Translations under genes and position numbers: made by a program
Shown: positions 45,360-57,290 of the stretch, in pieces
Position numbering within the stretch: the first letter of the stretch is position 1
Layout of the letters: each line of letters starts with the position of its first letter
Assembly (NCBI GenBank): GCA_037953625.1
Contig: CM075651.1
Coordinates: 131,716,501-131,780,500, forward strand
Length of the DNA: 64,000 nucleotides
Direction: 5' to 3'
From: Crotalaria pallida
Lineage: Eukaryota > Streptophyta > Magnoliopsida > Fabales > Fabaceae
Notes under the pieces: model-generated
Database searches by the model: none
What the model was told of the DNA's origin: nothing
What the model saw: the letters and a program-made list of their open reading frames with translations, nothing else

Positions 45360-46226
45360 CCTATGCACTCTCGCGGAGCAATTGAGCGTACAATGGGCAA
45401 AATACCCATTCTCAGCAGTTACTTCTTCATAATCTTTTATGCTAAAGTCACACCCATTCATCTATAGATATTCCTTCTTTTTTCTCCCTTGATTACTTTT
45501 TTATTGTTTTCATTTTTACCAATCAAAATCAATGGCTGAGATTCTTATCAAAATGAACTTGGTTTCTTCTTGTATGGCCACAAACAACATCATCATGATA
45601 ATGTACCAAAGACTTTTAATTTTGGTTCTGGTGTTGTTGCTGCGTCTTTTTTCTTCTTCCTCCCTATATTTTTTTTCATAATATAGAAAAAAAAAACAAA
45701 AGAAAAAAGGATCGCCATTCATAAAATGAAAAGGCATGGACCATGTAATTAGGAACTTTCTTCATCAGGAAAATTCATAAAGTTAAAAAGACTTAAAAAC
45801 AATCTTTTGAAAAGCCAAGAACTTACTTTGGGGTGAAAGGACAACTTTGGGTGGGACATAAGTCTTTGCGATTTTAAGAGCATGTGAAGGATGATGATCT
45901 ATGTGATTGAAACAATAAGGCAAGCTCTTCAACAATTTTGGTTCCCACAATTCTAGTGGTGTCATAAGCTGAACCACACAAATCCTTCACCTTAACATGA
46001 TTCTCTTGGTTACACTTTCACAGTCTCATTCACCCTTTTGTTTAATGAATCAAAAGACTTATTAAATTAAAAAGGTAAAAGTTAAAAAAAAAAAAAAATC
46101 GAACCAATGGGAGAGAGAGATCACACATGTTCCATAAAAAAGGGTTGCTACACTCACTTTTTTGTATTTATCTAAAGAGTAATCATTCTAGACAACTTAC
46201 CACAATGCAATCTCATAAAATATAGG
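45360..46226. other. Intergenic, nothing recognised
   Basis: No supported gene. The open frames at 45516-45737 and 45783-45977 (minus) are short and have no family resemblance. Confidence 0.4.
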
Positions 46227-46240
46227 TAGTAGGCAATATG

Positions 46241-46949
46241 GGTGAGCGTGGGACAGGTTGGGTGTGGCAGTGACCCGACCCGTAAATATTAACAGGATTA
46301 ATTTTTAAACTCGTATCCGTTCCTAAATTCGAAAAAAACCCGAATATATGTGGGTCTAAATAGGACGAGTCAAGATGAGGACGAGTTCGGGTTGATCCGG
46401 GACAAGAATCACAAGCCTAAAAGTGGGATCAAAGTAAAGCTAGTCATTGCAAGATAAGTTTCGATGTAAACAAAAAAAAACTATGCTAAATTTAAATTCA
46501 AGATTTCACTTATGGCTACAAAAAATAATTAAACTAGGGAAATATTGTTTACAAAATGTCATTTATATAATATCGTACAACAAAGATAAGAAAATGAGAC
46601 TTTTGGTAGTAAAGTCAAGTAATAAAGTGTCACTTAATAAATACTGTAAATAAAAAGTAATTAAATTGCTAAGTTAGAAATGACATCATTTAATGTATGA
46701 TGTATTGTATAAATATATAATATAAAAATAAAATAAAAACATGTTTACATCATTAATATATATAGTAAAAAAAATGTTTACATATATCGAGTCGGCTGAC
46801 CTCGAGTCAAACCCGAACCCGACCCGTACCTGGTGTTGGGTAGCTTTATTTGAACCGAACTCGTCTCCTTTTCACATATGAGACCGGATCCAACCCGACC
46901 CGAACCAACCGGGTCCGGTCCGGATCACCGGGTCGGTCCTGCACACCCC
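46241..46949. mobile_element. 709-bp insertion with perfect 14-bp direct repeats at its ends, class unclear
   Basis: TAGTAGGCAATATG occurs just outside both ends (46227-46240 and 46950-46963). The insert begins GGTGAGCGTGGGACAGGTTG and ends GGTCCTGCACACCCC. Both ends are rich in ACCCGACCCG or its complement, while the middle is very AT-rich. The ends show only weak inverted complementarity and there is no poly(A). A 14-bp duplication is too long for hAT (8) or Mutator (9) and suggests a target-primed retroelement or a repair-linked insertion. Confidence 0.65.
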
Positions 46950-46963
46950 TAGTAGGCAATATG

Positions 46964-47295
46964 CAAAATAGCATAAGGTTATCATTTTCGAACCATTCAT
47001 GAGGAAACAATTTAGCAAACCAATCCAAAATATACATAGGTAAAGTACGTACTTTCCCTCTTCATAACTAAGTTTCTTTATAACCCACTCATTTTAATCC
47101 AAATTAGTTTCCATAGTATGCTTTAACATAATATATCGAAAGAATAGCAAAATAAATCGAATCTAATATATCAGTTGGAAGATTGTGGGAATATACCAAA
47201 TCATGTTTAAACAAATATACCAAATCATTAACATATCAACAAAGAAGATTAGTGTATGCTTGGTAAATCAATTAAGATATAACACCCGTAATATA
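46964..47295. other. Intergenic, nothing recognised
   Basis: AT-rich spacer with a local repeat of ATATACCAAATCAT. Confidence 0.4.
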
Positions 47296-47570
47296 TTACT
47301 CTTTCCGGGTCCTAATATAAGCACCATTTGACCAATTTCACTACCTTTAAGAAAGTTAGTTAATACTGTTAGTGGTATTGAAAATGTAAATATTTGGTAT
47401 ATTTTTTCAAAAGTACCCCTATAATTATTATTGAAAATCTAAAAATGTTGAGTAAATAGGAGTGTTTGTGGAAAAAAAGTAATTAATGCTATTAGAAATT
47501 GGAAATGTGGCTTATATTAAGGACAAAAAAAGTCTTCAAAAAATGCTTATATATAGAACCGGAGGGAGTA
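47296..47570. mobile_element. Stowaway-type MITE, 275 bp
   Basis: Flanked by TA. The ends TTACTCTTTCCGGGTCCTAA and the complement of AGAACCGGAGGGAGTA give the classical TACTCCCTCCGG-type Stowaway terminus. Confidence 0.75.
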
Positions 47571-47895
47571 TATAAAGTTATAAACAATGAAAAGGATATC
47601 TTCCTCCCTTGATGAGGGATTTTGTTTCCAACAACTTTCCATTCCTCTCAAAGTAAGGTAGCTCCAATAAGGTGATCAAACATGTTATGACTTATGATTA
47701 CACTATATTTCTTGTAACATTGGTGTTGCTACTATTTTTTCATGAGATTTCTTATATGCCTCTATTGAAATAATTTATTTGATCATCAAAAGATAACCAG
47801 AGGCTAAAAGATTAAAAACAAACTAAATATTAGATAAGAGAGCAACTTTAATCTACAAATAGATCTTTGAAAATTTTAAAAGGCCATGCTTACAT

Positions 47896-48362
47896 TAAGG
47901 GTTTGTTTGACAAAACAAACTTATAACTATGAGCTTGTGGCTGATAGCCTTGAGCTTATAGCTGATAGTTGTGAACTTAACTTGTAGCTGTGAGATTATA
48001 GCTGGAAACATATAGCTGTATAACTAGCTTATTAAACTAGAGTTGTTTAGAAAACTAGCTGTGCAACTAATTTAAATTTGCATGTTAAATGATTGAAAAA
48101 GGTAAATAATAATATAATTTAGTAAAAAGAAGGGTAAAATAGATATATGATTTATTGAAAGCTCTTATTTTTTTTCTCAAAGCTACCTAATGTAGCTTTC
48201 TAAAAGCTAGCTTTCAAAAGCTATAAGTTTCCTTAGCTTTTTGAAAGCTATAAGTTTCTTTTATTTTTTGTTCATCAAACAACTCTAGTAACTTATTGAC
48301 CGTATCAATAAGCTAAAAGCTACCAAATAAGCTATAAGCTTGCCTTACTAAACATAACCTTA
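47896..48362. mobile_element. Inverted-repeat MITE rich in AGCTTATAGC motifs
   Basis: The ends TAAGGGTTTGTTTGACAAAA and the complement (TAAGGTTATGTTTAGTAAGG) pair. Inside, AGCTTATAGCTGATAG-like phrases recur on the left and TTTTGAAAGCTATAAG on the right. This arrangement is common for plant hAT-type MITEs. The target duplication is not clear. Confidence 0.55.
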
Positions 48363-48439
48363 GAAACTATCAATTTAAAAAAGTACAGCATACATCTTCT
48401 AACAATGCTGAAACATTTCTAAAACTCTTAAACTCTTTT

Positions 48440-48690
48440 GTTAACTTATTTTTATCTAATTTATAAGATTTTATTACAATTTTAACGATATTTAATTACT
48501 TCTTTTCATAAACATCTTCATTAAGTTAACATATTTAAAGAATTTTAATAATAATCATAGGGATAATTTTAAAAAAATATATTAAATATTTACATTTTAA
48601 TATCATTAACAAAATTAACTTAATTTTTTGTTAGACATAAGTTTTTTTTTTAAAAAAAAATCTTATATTTAACATTGGAGGGAGTTGCTA
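48440..48690. mobile_element. Decayed Stowaway-like MITE
   Basis: It ends TTGGAGGGAGTTG and has interior motifs (TTTAATTACTTCTTTTCATA, AATAATCATAGGGATAATTT) shared with 45120-45359. The left end is poorly defined. Confidence 0.45.
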
Positions 48691-48969
48691 TTAGCATGCT
48701 TAACCACATTGTCTTAGTGGCATGCCTCCATTTTTACAATAATTGAAAGTCTCCTTACAATGAAGATTAATATTTTTATATTTTTGTTAAAAATAAAATT
48801 GGAAAGAGAGGTCATCGTTATCCATGTGATATCATGTAACATCACATCACTAACTTCTTGCATGTGACATATGACATATTAAATAAAATTTGATCGGAAA
48901 TTATAGGAGATGAAAATAACTTCATGGAGACCAAACATTAAAAATAGTAAAGTTATACACACGTAATAA

Positions 48970-49488
48970 GACTTAATTGCATTTTTGTCCTTTATCTTAT
49001 TTTCAGAATTTATTTTGGTCCTTTATTTTTTTTTCAAAAAATTTAATTTGATCATTTTATCATAGTAGTATTAGTTTTATCAGAATATTCACACCCATAA
49101 TCGAAAAATGGCAAATGTAGCTGAAATTTGGAAATATTTCAGGCCACTACCCAATAACAATAGGAGCAATGGTACTGCTTCGCAAATGATAGAGCAATTT
49201 GGCTCACAATATGGTTGATTGATATGGATAGAAATGACAATGTGATAAAGATTTGAACGGATATGACATTAGGATCTTTGTCGAGACAGAGTCGTAGAAA
49301 TATTTGTTAAGATCTACCAATGAAATGTAATAAGTGTAAATATTAGGAGTAAAACTAACATTATTATTACAGAAGGACCATATTCAATTTTTAAAAAAAA
49401 TATAAATGACCAAAATAAATCAAAATAAAGATTAATGACCAAAGTAAATATTGAAAATAAGATAAAGGACCAAAAATATAATTAAGCC
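48970..49488. mobile_element. Inverted-repeat element, 'gacttaattgcatttttgtcc' family
   Basis: The left arm (GACTTAATTGCATTTTTGTC, then CTTTATCTTATTTTCA) pairs with the right arm, which ends CCAAAAATATAATTAAGCC. The ends agree over more than 150 bp. Related to 8641-9130 and, more distantly, 3789-4422. No matching 9-bp flank was found. Confidence 0.65.
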
Positions 49489-49499
49489 TTAAATCCTTT

Positions 49500-49622
49500 T
49501 TTTTTGGTGTGTACCAAGGGTATCTTCTCGCCGATAGCCGAAGACTAATCCTCTCTGAAGCGTAAAGATCACCTAAGTGAGTTTTGTCTCCGTCAATAAA
49601 GCTTTTTCCGTGCCCATACCTT
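49500..49622 (-). repeat. Dispersed repeat, 'gactaatcctctccgaagcg' family, copy 2
   Basis: T-run, then GGTGTGTACCAAGGGTATCT, GAAGACTAATCCTCTCTGAA and AATAAAGCTTTTTCCGTGCC. Compare 26950-27060 and 58605-58700. The leading T-run suggests a minus-strand poly(A) retroelement. Confidence 0.6.
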
Positions 49623-49668
49623 AAATCTTTATTTAACTCCAAAAAAAAAACAAAAGAAATTAATATTA

Positions 49669-50069
49669 GGTTTATTTATGTATTTAGTCCATAAAAGTTG
49701 AGAGTGTTTTTATTTTGGTCCAAGAAGTTTTTTTGACCTTGACTCATCCTTAATTATTTTGAAAATTTGGTTTTAGTCCTTCTCGTTAAGAAAAATCCGT
49801 GTTAATTACTAACATGACTAACGGAACGTCACATCAACTTACAAGCGTGCAATAATGTCATGGTAGTAGGATGACGTGGATGATCCGGACCCGCAGTAGC
49901 AAAAGGGCCATAGCCCAATCCACAAGCACATTTTGGTTGGACCATGACCCTTTTGTTCCTGCGGGTACAGATCATTTCAAATTTTCAAAACGATTAAGAA
50001 TGAGTTAAAGGTAAAAAAAATTTCCGAGACTAAAATCAAAACAACCTCAACTAAAATCATAAATAAGCC
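49669..50069. mobile_element. Mutator-type MITE, 401 bp, 9-bp target duplication with one mismatch
   Basis: The flanks are TTAATATTA (49660-49668) and TTGATATTA (50070-50078). The ends GGTTTATTTATGTATTTAGT and the complement of CTAAAATCATAAATAAGCC pair, and pairing continues through ATTTTGAAAATTTGG and CAAATTTTCAAAAC. The centre has a GC-rich stem (GGGCCATAGCCC). Confidence 0.75.
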
Positions 50070-50079
50070 TTGATATTAT

Positions 50080-50893
50080 TATGATAAGCTCATCAACTAA
50101 TCTAGCATCATTTGGCTTGTTCTTTCTCTCTCCCTTGGCCATCTTCCCTTGGCTTCGTCCATGACCCGCCGTAGCTCTGAAGGTAACTTCTCTATCTCAA
50201 TTCTTTTCATTCGCATGCTTAAGTCCATGTTTTAATGAACCCCATGTTTGATAACTGACAAAGTTTTGATCTTTATGATTCTATGTTGTATGCGTGAATG
50301 TTCCGACCCTTGAACCGTGTCCTTTTTAGCTCCTTCTCTCCCAAATGATGGGAAATTTTGAGGGGCTTTTGGGTATAATTTTAGTTGCACAAATCATTTC
50401 TTTTGTCAAGATTTATATGATTCCTGATTTCTGTTGATGTTTGTGTTGGGTTGTGCTTATGAAATAGGTTCGTGGTTATACTTTGTCATTATATCAATAT
50501 GTTTTAGCTTTGGTTGTGATGGAGTTTTAGATTTTATCATTAAAATGGAGGTTTTGGTCCAGATCTATTGGTGGTTGAGTCCGAAATATTTTGCTTTGAT
50601 TTGAAATTTCTCATCGATGATTTATCTGTATCCTCTTTTACTTATTTGATGTTTGGTGCAATGATATGGAATCAAAATAGTTTAATATATGTTATCGTTC
50701 AAATCTTATACCAATCTTCGTTTAATAAGTTGTTTTTAAGGACTCTGTATCCAACTTTTTTTTTGAGGGGCTGTATCCATCTTCCACTCGAACATAATCT
50801 TTGCAAAATTCTCCATCCATTATTTGAGATAAATAGATTGTTGTTTTATTGTTCAATTAAACATAATCTATGTTTAATTAAAAGAATAAATAG
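50080..50893. other. Possible short leader exon, otherwise nothing recognised
   Basis: 50115-50180 is pyrimidine-rich and ends CGTAGCTCTGAAG|GTAACTTC, which could be an exon with a splice donor. No downstream coding exon could be attached. The 124-codon frame at 50568-50942 has no recognisable homology. Confidence 0.25.
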
Positions 50894-51281
50894 GAGTAAA
50901 ACATCAATCTGGTATTATGGTCCTCCAAAGATACACCGGTGATTAAGTTAGTTATTCCTCCAAAGAAAATGATCTCCAAATAAGTTCCCGAAAGTTTAAA
51001 TGGTCATCACATTTGTCCTTCTACGAACTGATTTGGTGGTCATGCAAATCTTTCGAGGACCAAAATTTACACTATCTGTTAGTCGTTTAAACTTGGCTTA
51101 TTTAAGTTTTTGGTCCCGAAAGTTGACCGGTCAAATAAAAAGATAGGGACTAAAACCAAAACTCGGTCAACTTTCAGGGACCAAAAACTTAAACTTTCAA
51201 GGCCTTATTTGATGGTTATTTTTTTTAGGATTAACTTGGTGGTCATTGTATCTTTGGAGGATCAATATGAGGCTTTACTCA
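50894..51281. mobile_element. Inverted-repeat element with TCCTCCAAAGATAC ends
   Basis: Left (GAGTAAAACATCAATCTGGT, then ATTATGGTCCTCCAAAGATAC) pairs with right (GTATCTTTGGAGGATCAATA, then TGAGGCTTTACTC). A second pair inside (TTTTTGGTCCCGAAAGTTGA / TCAACTTTCAGGGACCAAAA) nests within the first. The target duplication was not found. Confidence 0.6.
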
Positions 51282-53635
51282 TTAAGTAAGAAGTATAATT
51301 TTATTGAATTTTGAGTCAACAGTTGCTTTTGAGTCAACAATATAGTCTCACACGCCTTAAAGCATCGAAAGTTGTTACTTTAAAAAAAGATAGAAGTTGA
51401 ACTTTAGTAGATAATTGTAGGTATGTTACAACCCCATGCACGACACAAGTTGAATTTCTATTATGTTTCAAATGACCCCATTTATATTGGACCTTTCCAT
51501 AAAGAGTTAGAAGGGCTAAATCACTCTTTTCTTTCTCAAGTTTCTTTTCACGAGTTACATATTTGGTAATAAGCTCATTATTGATGGCCATTTCTTACCA
51601 AAAGGTATAGTAGGTAGATTTGGCTAGTACAAACTCAACAGAAAGACTATTAGATGCATATGGGAAAAGTTTACATATAGGTCAATATCATGGGATCTTA
51701 GCTTAGTTTTGATGTGAACCATCTTCATGTTAAACAGTTAAAGTTAATTACACTCCCATTGTCATCATGCATCAAGCTGGTTAGCTGCAACATCTAAATT
51801 CAGCATTATTGTATACGAGGCACCTCTTTCTAAGAGCAATAAGGAATTATTAACTTTTTAGCACTTGTGCTTTCAAGAAAACCATTCATTAGTTGTTCTA
51901 AGCCAGTCCTCTTAATGTCAATCAAACTAAATTTGAACGTCTTTCACTTGGCCTAAAGCTCTTTCAACTCAAACGAAATCTAAGCCTTGCTTCCATTTGT
52001 TTTAATATGATCCTATCAAAATCTCAACGGATGTAGACCTGTTATTCATGGAAAAAGGTCATTTTAATGATAAGATATCCTTGATTTAATAATGACCTTC
52101 CTAACAGCATTATTAATGGCGGATAACAGACCAACCTTATTTTAAGCTATACCATACTAGCAAGAATTTCATTCTAAGCAATCAAAAAGCAAATTCTAAG
52201 CATCATCCAAAGGTTCCTCACGCTATTAACCAAAGCTACATGTAAAGTGCCAATTCGAAAACATAAAAGTCTTAATTATTATAGCTTCATGCACAAATTA
52301 TAATAGGGAATAGTGGGAAGTAGCAAGTGCCTACCTTGAGACAACTCGCAGAAAGTGTGATTCGAGAGAGATGTGGGAAGTGACGTGTATGCTGGTGACG
52401 GCGGTGTGAAATGGCAGCAGTGAGTAAGTGCACCCAAACGGTCTCAAAGGGAAATGAATATTTAGTTAGGAAAGTGTTTATTGGCTCGCGATTTGTGTTT
52501 GTGATTGGAGGTTGAAGCTTTGACTATGGAGGTAAGGGTTTTAAGGATGAGAGAAAGGGGAAAAGGCAACGAATGTAAAGAGAAACATGAGGGAGGTGAG
52601 GCCAACGGTGGTGATAGCCACCGTCGCCGATGTTGCAATCAATGAGGGCCTTTAGGGTTCTCTTTTCTTCCTTTTTCTCCTTTCCTTTCTTTCTTTCTAT
52701 TTTTTCTTTTTCTTTCCAAACACATAAATCTTGAGCCACCACCTTGACACAACTGCCATGTTCTTCTGATTCGAGAACGGGTCTGAGAAACTGTGGCCTT
52801 GACCTCCGGTTCAAGATTGTTGTGCCGTCTTGCTCGAGACCACGACCCCAACTGCAAATGTGAACCCCGGGCTGTGCTTGTTTGTGTTCCCATCGCGCCG
52901 GAATCGCTTAAACTCCCCTTCACCCCGGGTAACTTCATACTCATAGCTTAGTTTCATGTCAGTTTCGATGCTCTAGGATTGTTATGAAAACATAGGTTCA
53001 CTTTGATTCATCATTGAAATAATTTTACCTTAGTTTCTGGAATCCATTTGTAAAGTAGTAATTCTAGGTGGTGTTTCTTGTTGTTGATTTTATGCTGAGG
53101 GTATTGTGTTGCTCTTGATCCTTGAATAGTGAACATGAAATTGTGTTTTAGACTTGGATTGATTAGTCAAAATTATGTTAAATCTACTAAGTTCAATTCC
53201 GTTTGGTTATGTTGTGGTTTAATTGATTTTATTTTGTAATAATCAGCTAAATTACACTTCAATTGGACAATTCGATTTTAAACGGTCTAGTTTGTTTGTT
53301 AATGGTTAGTTCTTTGTTTAGTTGGTCACCCTAAGGCTTGGTGTCGTTAAAGGTATTTTCTAGAGTTTCCGTGCTGAATTTGACACTTAATCACCACTTT
53401 CTGTTGCTGAAATCTTGCTTCTATTGATTCATGATGCATTTTAATTTGTTACATTACTTGTTAGCTACTTAAAGTAGATTCTAACCGTTTGGTTTTTTGA
53501 GAAATTTGTTGCTTAGGTTATGTTGGGCCTAGTCCTTGTTTCTCAAATGTTTATCAATGCCTATATGGAGGATTGAAGTACATGATTCTGTTCTGGACTT
53601 TGGGACCGTTGGGGTGCACTTACTCGCTATAGAGT
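51282..53635. other. Intergenic, nothing recognised
   Basis: 52360-52930 is relatively GC-rich, with a polypyrimidine block (52660-52720) and competing minus-strand frames up to 101 codons. It has the look of a leader or decayed exon, but I see no identifiable domain. Confidence 0.35.
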
Positions 53636-53639
53636 CTTG

Positions 53640-53880
53640 GATCAAATTCGGTCATCGATCAAATTTACCATTTTTACTAGATATGGAGTCAACCTTGTAA
53701 AGCATTAAGTTGTTTCAAATCTATCCAACATGAAACTTACCTTCTAGTCAATTAAAAACCCGTTCTGATCGGTGAAACTTGGTCATTGATCAGATTTACC
53801 ATTATCACCCAATGAAAAATGAATCTTGTAAAGCATGAAGTTGTTTTACCTAACGTGAAATTTCTTTCTTCCATAACATC
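53640..53880. repeat. Local tandem duplication, two ~120-bp copies
   Basis: TTGGTCATTGATCAGATTTACC-like and CTTGTAAAGCAT(T/G)AAGTTGTTT phrases occur first at about 53647-53720 and again at about 53770-53845. Non-coding. Confidence 0.6.
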
Positions 53881-54256
53881 AAATTCATGTAACACATCAT
53901 TCTTACTTGATTGTCTATCTCATTTTTCATTCTCATGTCTTTTTTTTCTTTGCTCAATTTCCCTCCTGCATAAATGTTTAAAGTTTGTGTTTTGACTGTC
54001 TACATAAATCTTCAGGAAAATGATTTTATGTGCTCCTGTTAACTTAAACGAAATTCTATTGACATAGAGACTAACTTGAATTGGGAATAAAATCAATGAA
54101 TATTTAAGAACCATTTTGTCACTTATTTTGTTACTCGACCAAATTGATAGACTCGATTTTTTTTTCAGGAACCAAGATAGATTTCATTGTGTAGAGTATA
54201 ACAATTTGATTTGAATTAAGTAGATTGAAATATACACACATTGAAGAAGAAGAGTG

Positions 54257-57247
54257 ATGACAGGGACACAAGCCTATGGTGAACCATGGTACTGGGACAA
54301 CCGCTACTCCAACGAACCTGGTCCCTTTGATTGGTACCAAAAGTACCCCTCTTTAGCTCCCATCATCAACCTCTATGCTCCTCGTTCCAATCCCATCCTC
54401 GTTGTTGGTTCTGGCAATTCTGGTACCTTGATCTCTCACTTTAGATCTCTAAATTCAACATTTTTATCTCATTTTATCATAACCTTTTTGTTTTTATTCA
54501 ATAAAAATATGTTTATTTTATATATAATATATATTCTTGTTATGTTTTTTGCATCACCATTTTTTGCATGTTCAGCTTTCAGTGAAGGCAATTTTATAAA
54601 AATATGATTTTTATATTTAATTATATGTTTTGCTATATGTTTATTTCATCACCCTTTTTTTCTTTTTTAATGTACAGCTTTTAGTGAAGGCATGGTTGAT
54701 GATGGTTACACAGATGTTGTTAACATTGATATATCTTCTGTGGTTATTGAAGCTATGCAAAACAAATACCAAGATCGTCCCAACTTGAAATGTATCCTTC
54801 CTCCTATCATTTTTTTTTAGTATCATGATATTTATTTTTGAATTTTGTCACTTTTGTAATCAAATTATTTTGTACTAGATTCTAAGTTATGAAGCTATGG
54901 GAGGGGATGGTATGTGACAGATTTTGATTGGCCGATAAATATTATCTCTTAGTTATTAATTATTAGACGTTTAGATTAATTGACTAATTGGGATGCATAA
55001 CACTATTTATGACAAAGTTATGATACACAATATTGCCCTCATGTAATAGTGAACTTTATAAATTCTAATTGGATTTTAAAATTAGAGTTGTTCACAGAGA
55101 CAGACTCAAGGGAGGGCATATGTTTTGTTTAACTAGCTATATATTTTATTTTTTAATAAAATGTATGTTTAAAAATATATACTACCTTGTGGCTACTATC
55201 TGCTACCCATGGATCGAGAGGAATTGTTGAATCTTTAGATACTCCTAAAAAGATATTGCAGCTATTCATGATGAAATTAAAGTCTTCATTGCTGATTAGA
55301 ATTCAGTACTGTAAGTCAAGGAAGATTATACAATGTGAAGCCGTTTTTTGGCTAGTATTGGTGTTGGTTAGTTTCTTTGATGCATGTTTTGGTTTGTATC
55401 TTTCCACTCCAATTCATTGAGATCCCTAGGGAAGAACAAGGAAGAACTCTTTCTAGAAGGTGGCTTCCCAAAGGATTTTCGATCGTGAATGAATTATGCA
55501 ATGTTTTCGTTAATCTAATGAAATTGAACAGTTTACCAAAAAATATATACTACACACACCCTTTTGTATGCTTCTCTCCCTTTTGCATATATTTTATACT
55601 ACTAGTTATGTACACATAAATGAAGTATTTTTCATAAAAATACATTTTAAAAAAATATATTTACTTCGTACATGTATACATCTTTATTCATCTGGCCTCT
55701 CCCTCCAATAATTTTTGTATTCATCCATAGTTGTTCATGACGTTTTTGAGAGTGAATTATCCTTAATGGGTTGGCAGATATGACAATGGATGTCAGAGAC
55801 ATGAGTCCTTTTGGGTCTGGATCTTTTGGTGCTATAATTGACAAAGGTGAGCTTACCTTTTATAGATTTGTTCCTCCATTTATTATACATGGAGTAAGTA
55901 GCTAGACAATAATCAGGCTGATACTGTTTGATTTTGTTTTTCAGGGACTCTTGATTCTATCCTGGTGAGTGATAATGCTCATTGAAATACTTGTCAGACT
56001 AGATTTATTATTTTCTCAATTCATATTTTTTTGCAGTGTGGGAACAATTCAAGGCAACATGCTACAAAGATGCTTGAGGAAATTTGGAGGTATGATAAAA
56101 CCATGATCAAAATATAATTACTTAGAGCTCCTGCTTCATTTTGTTTCTTTTTATTCTTGATCTGTTCATCATTATTGAAGCAGTTGATGACACACTATAG
56201 GGTCCTCAAGGATAAAGGAGTCTATATTCTGGTAATTGAGCCTCTTTCTTTCGCCACCAATCTCTATTCAGATTTATTCTCAAATAAATCGATGAAATGT
56301 GTCTTTGCATTTCACCTGATCATCTTGATTCCTTGTAAAAACTGTAGGTAACATATGGAGCTCCACTATACCGCATGCGTTTGTTAAGGGATTCATGCTC
56401 ATGGACAATAAAACTCCATGTGATAGGTTGGTTTTATTCCCTCTGTTAATATCATTTTCTATTCCCAATTTTATGAACCTGTTGCTGTTTTTCTTCTATA
56501 CCTCTCACATGCGGGCCTCTAGGATTCTGTTTTGGCCGATTTTCCCTTCCATCATTTGCTTTTGCAATATAGAAAGCCCCAAATAACATAAGTCGGAATA
56601 AATGTAAGGATTACTGCTTCACCGGCTTTTGATATGTAACAAATGTTTCTTTAGCTCTTGACTCCTTAAATGGATCCCCTTTTTGTGTTCCTTAGTAAAT
56701 TGCTAATTTACCGCTCTTCTATTGAGTATATGTGCGTGTGTGTGTGTGCGCAAAGGGATTTAAAATGAGGACAACAACACATGATATGCCTACAACATCT
56801 CGCTTTCGGCAAGCATCTCATCTGTTTTCCTTAATTCATTGTTAATTTTCTGCTCTTTTCTTGAGTATATATTTGCATAGGGTGTAAAATGCTAAACATA
56901 TCACATGATGCTGCCGCAACATCTCTGTTGCAGCGGCCACCTCTATCGCATCAGGTTGCGATTATGGACTGTAGTGGCCCATCAAGCCAGAACAGCTCCA
57001 TTGCAACCACAACCACAATTTAAAAACTTCATATGCATTCTAAAGGTGGAGGATTAATATGCCCTTGTCAATAACCACTGCTATTTTATTTGCAGAGAAA
57101 CTTGCATCAGAAGACAAATCTGATAATCCAGTTTGGGAGCTGACAAAACCCGTTCCACTTAATGATGATGGAAGCGCTGTGGATGAAGTCTTAGGACAGA
57201 ATCCTGATGTCCATTACATATATATTTGCACTAAGGAAATAATATGA
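54257..57247 (+). CDS. EEF1A lysine methyltransferase 4-like SAM-dependent methyltransferase
   Basis: Exons: 54257-54422, 54678-54791, 55778-55846, 55945-55964, 56037-56089, 56201-56231, 56348-56426, 57096-57247. Introns are GT-AG, the frame is continuous, and the product is 227 aa. It is a class I Rossmann methyltransferase. The N-terminal substrate-side motif YGEPWYWDNRY (7-17) comes first. SAM motif I ILVVGSGNSAFSEGM is at 47-61, with Ser where many relatives have Cys. The acidic ribose-binding loop is NIDIS (71-75), then MDVRDMSPF (97-105), and IDKGTLDSILCG (114-125) corresponds to the IDKGTLD hallmark of METTL13/EEF1AKMT4-type enzymes. C-terminal strands VYILVTYG and HYIYICTKE close the fold. 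The human relative methylates a lysine of elongation factor 1A; substrate in plants is inferred. The end (CTKEII) is slightly short compared with similar plant proteins. Confidence 0.93.
55171..55553. mobile_element. 353-bp insert between 15-bp direct repeats in methyltransferase intron 2
   Basis: AAAAATATATACTAC occurs at 55171-55185 and 55539-55553. The enclosed 353 bp is less AT-rich than the rest of the intron and has patches of coding-like sequence with stops (for example IVESLDTPKKILQLFM). It could be a retroposed gene fragment or an insertion of unknown class. The repeats are AT-rich, so the case is not strong. Confidence 0.35.
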
Positions 57248-57290
57248 TTCACGGTACATTCTCTCTTTATGCAATTGATAATTAGTTATT

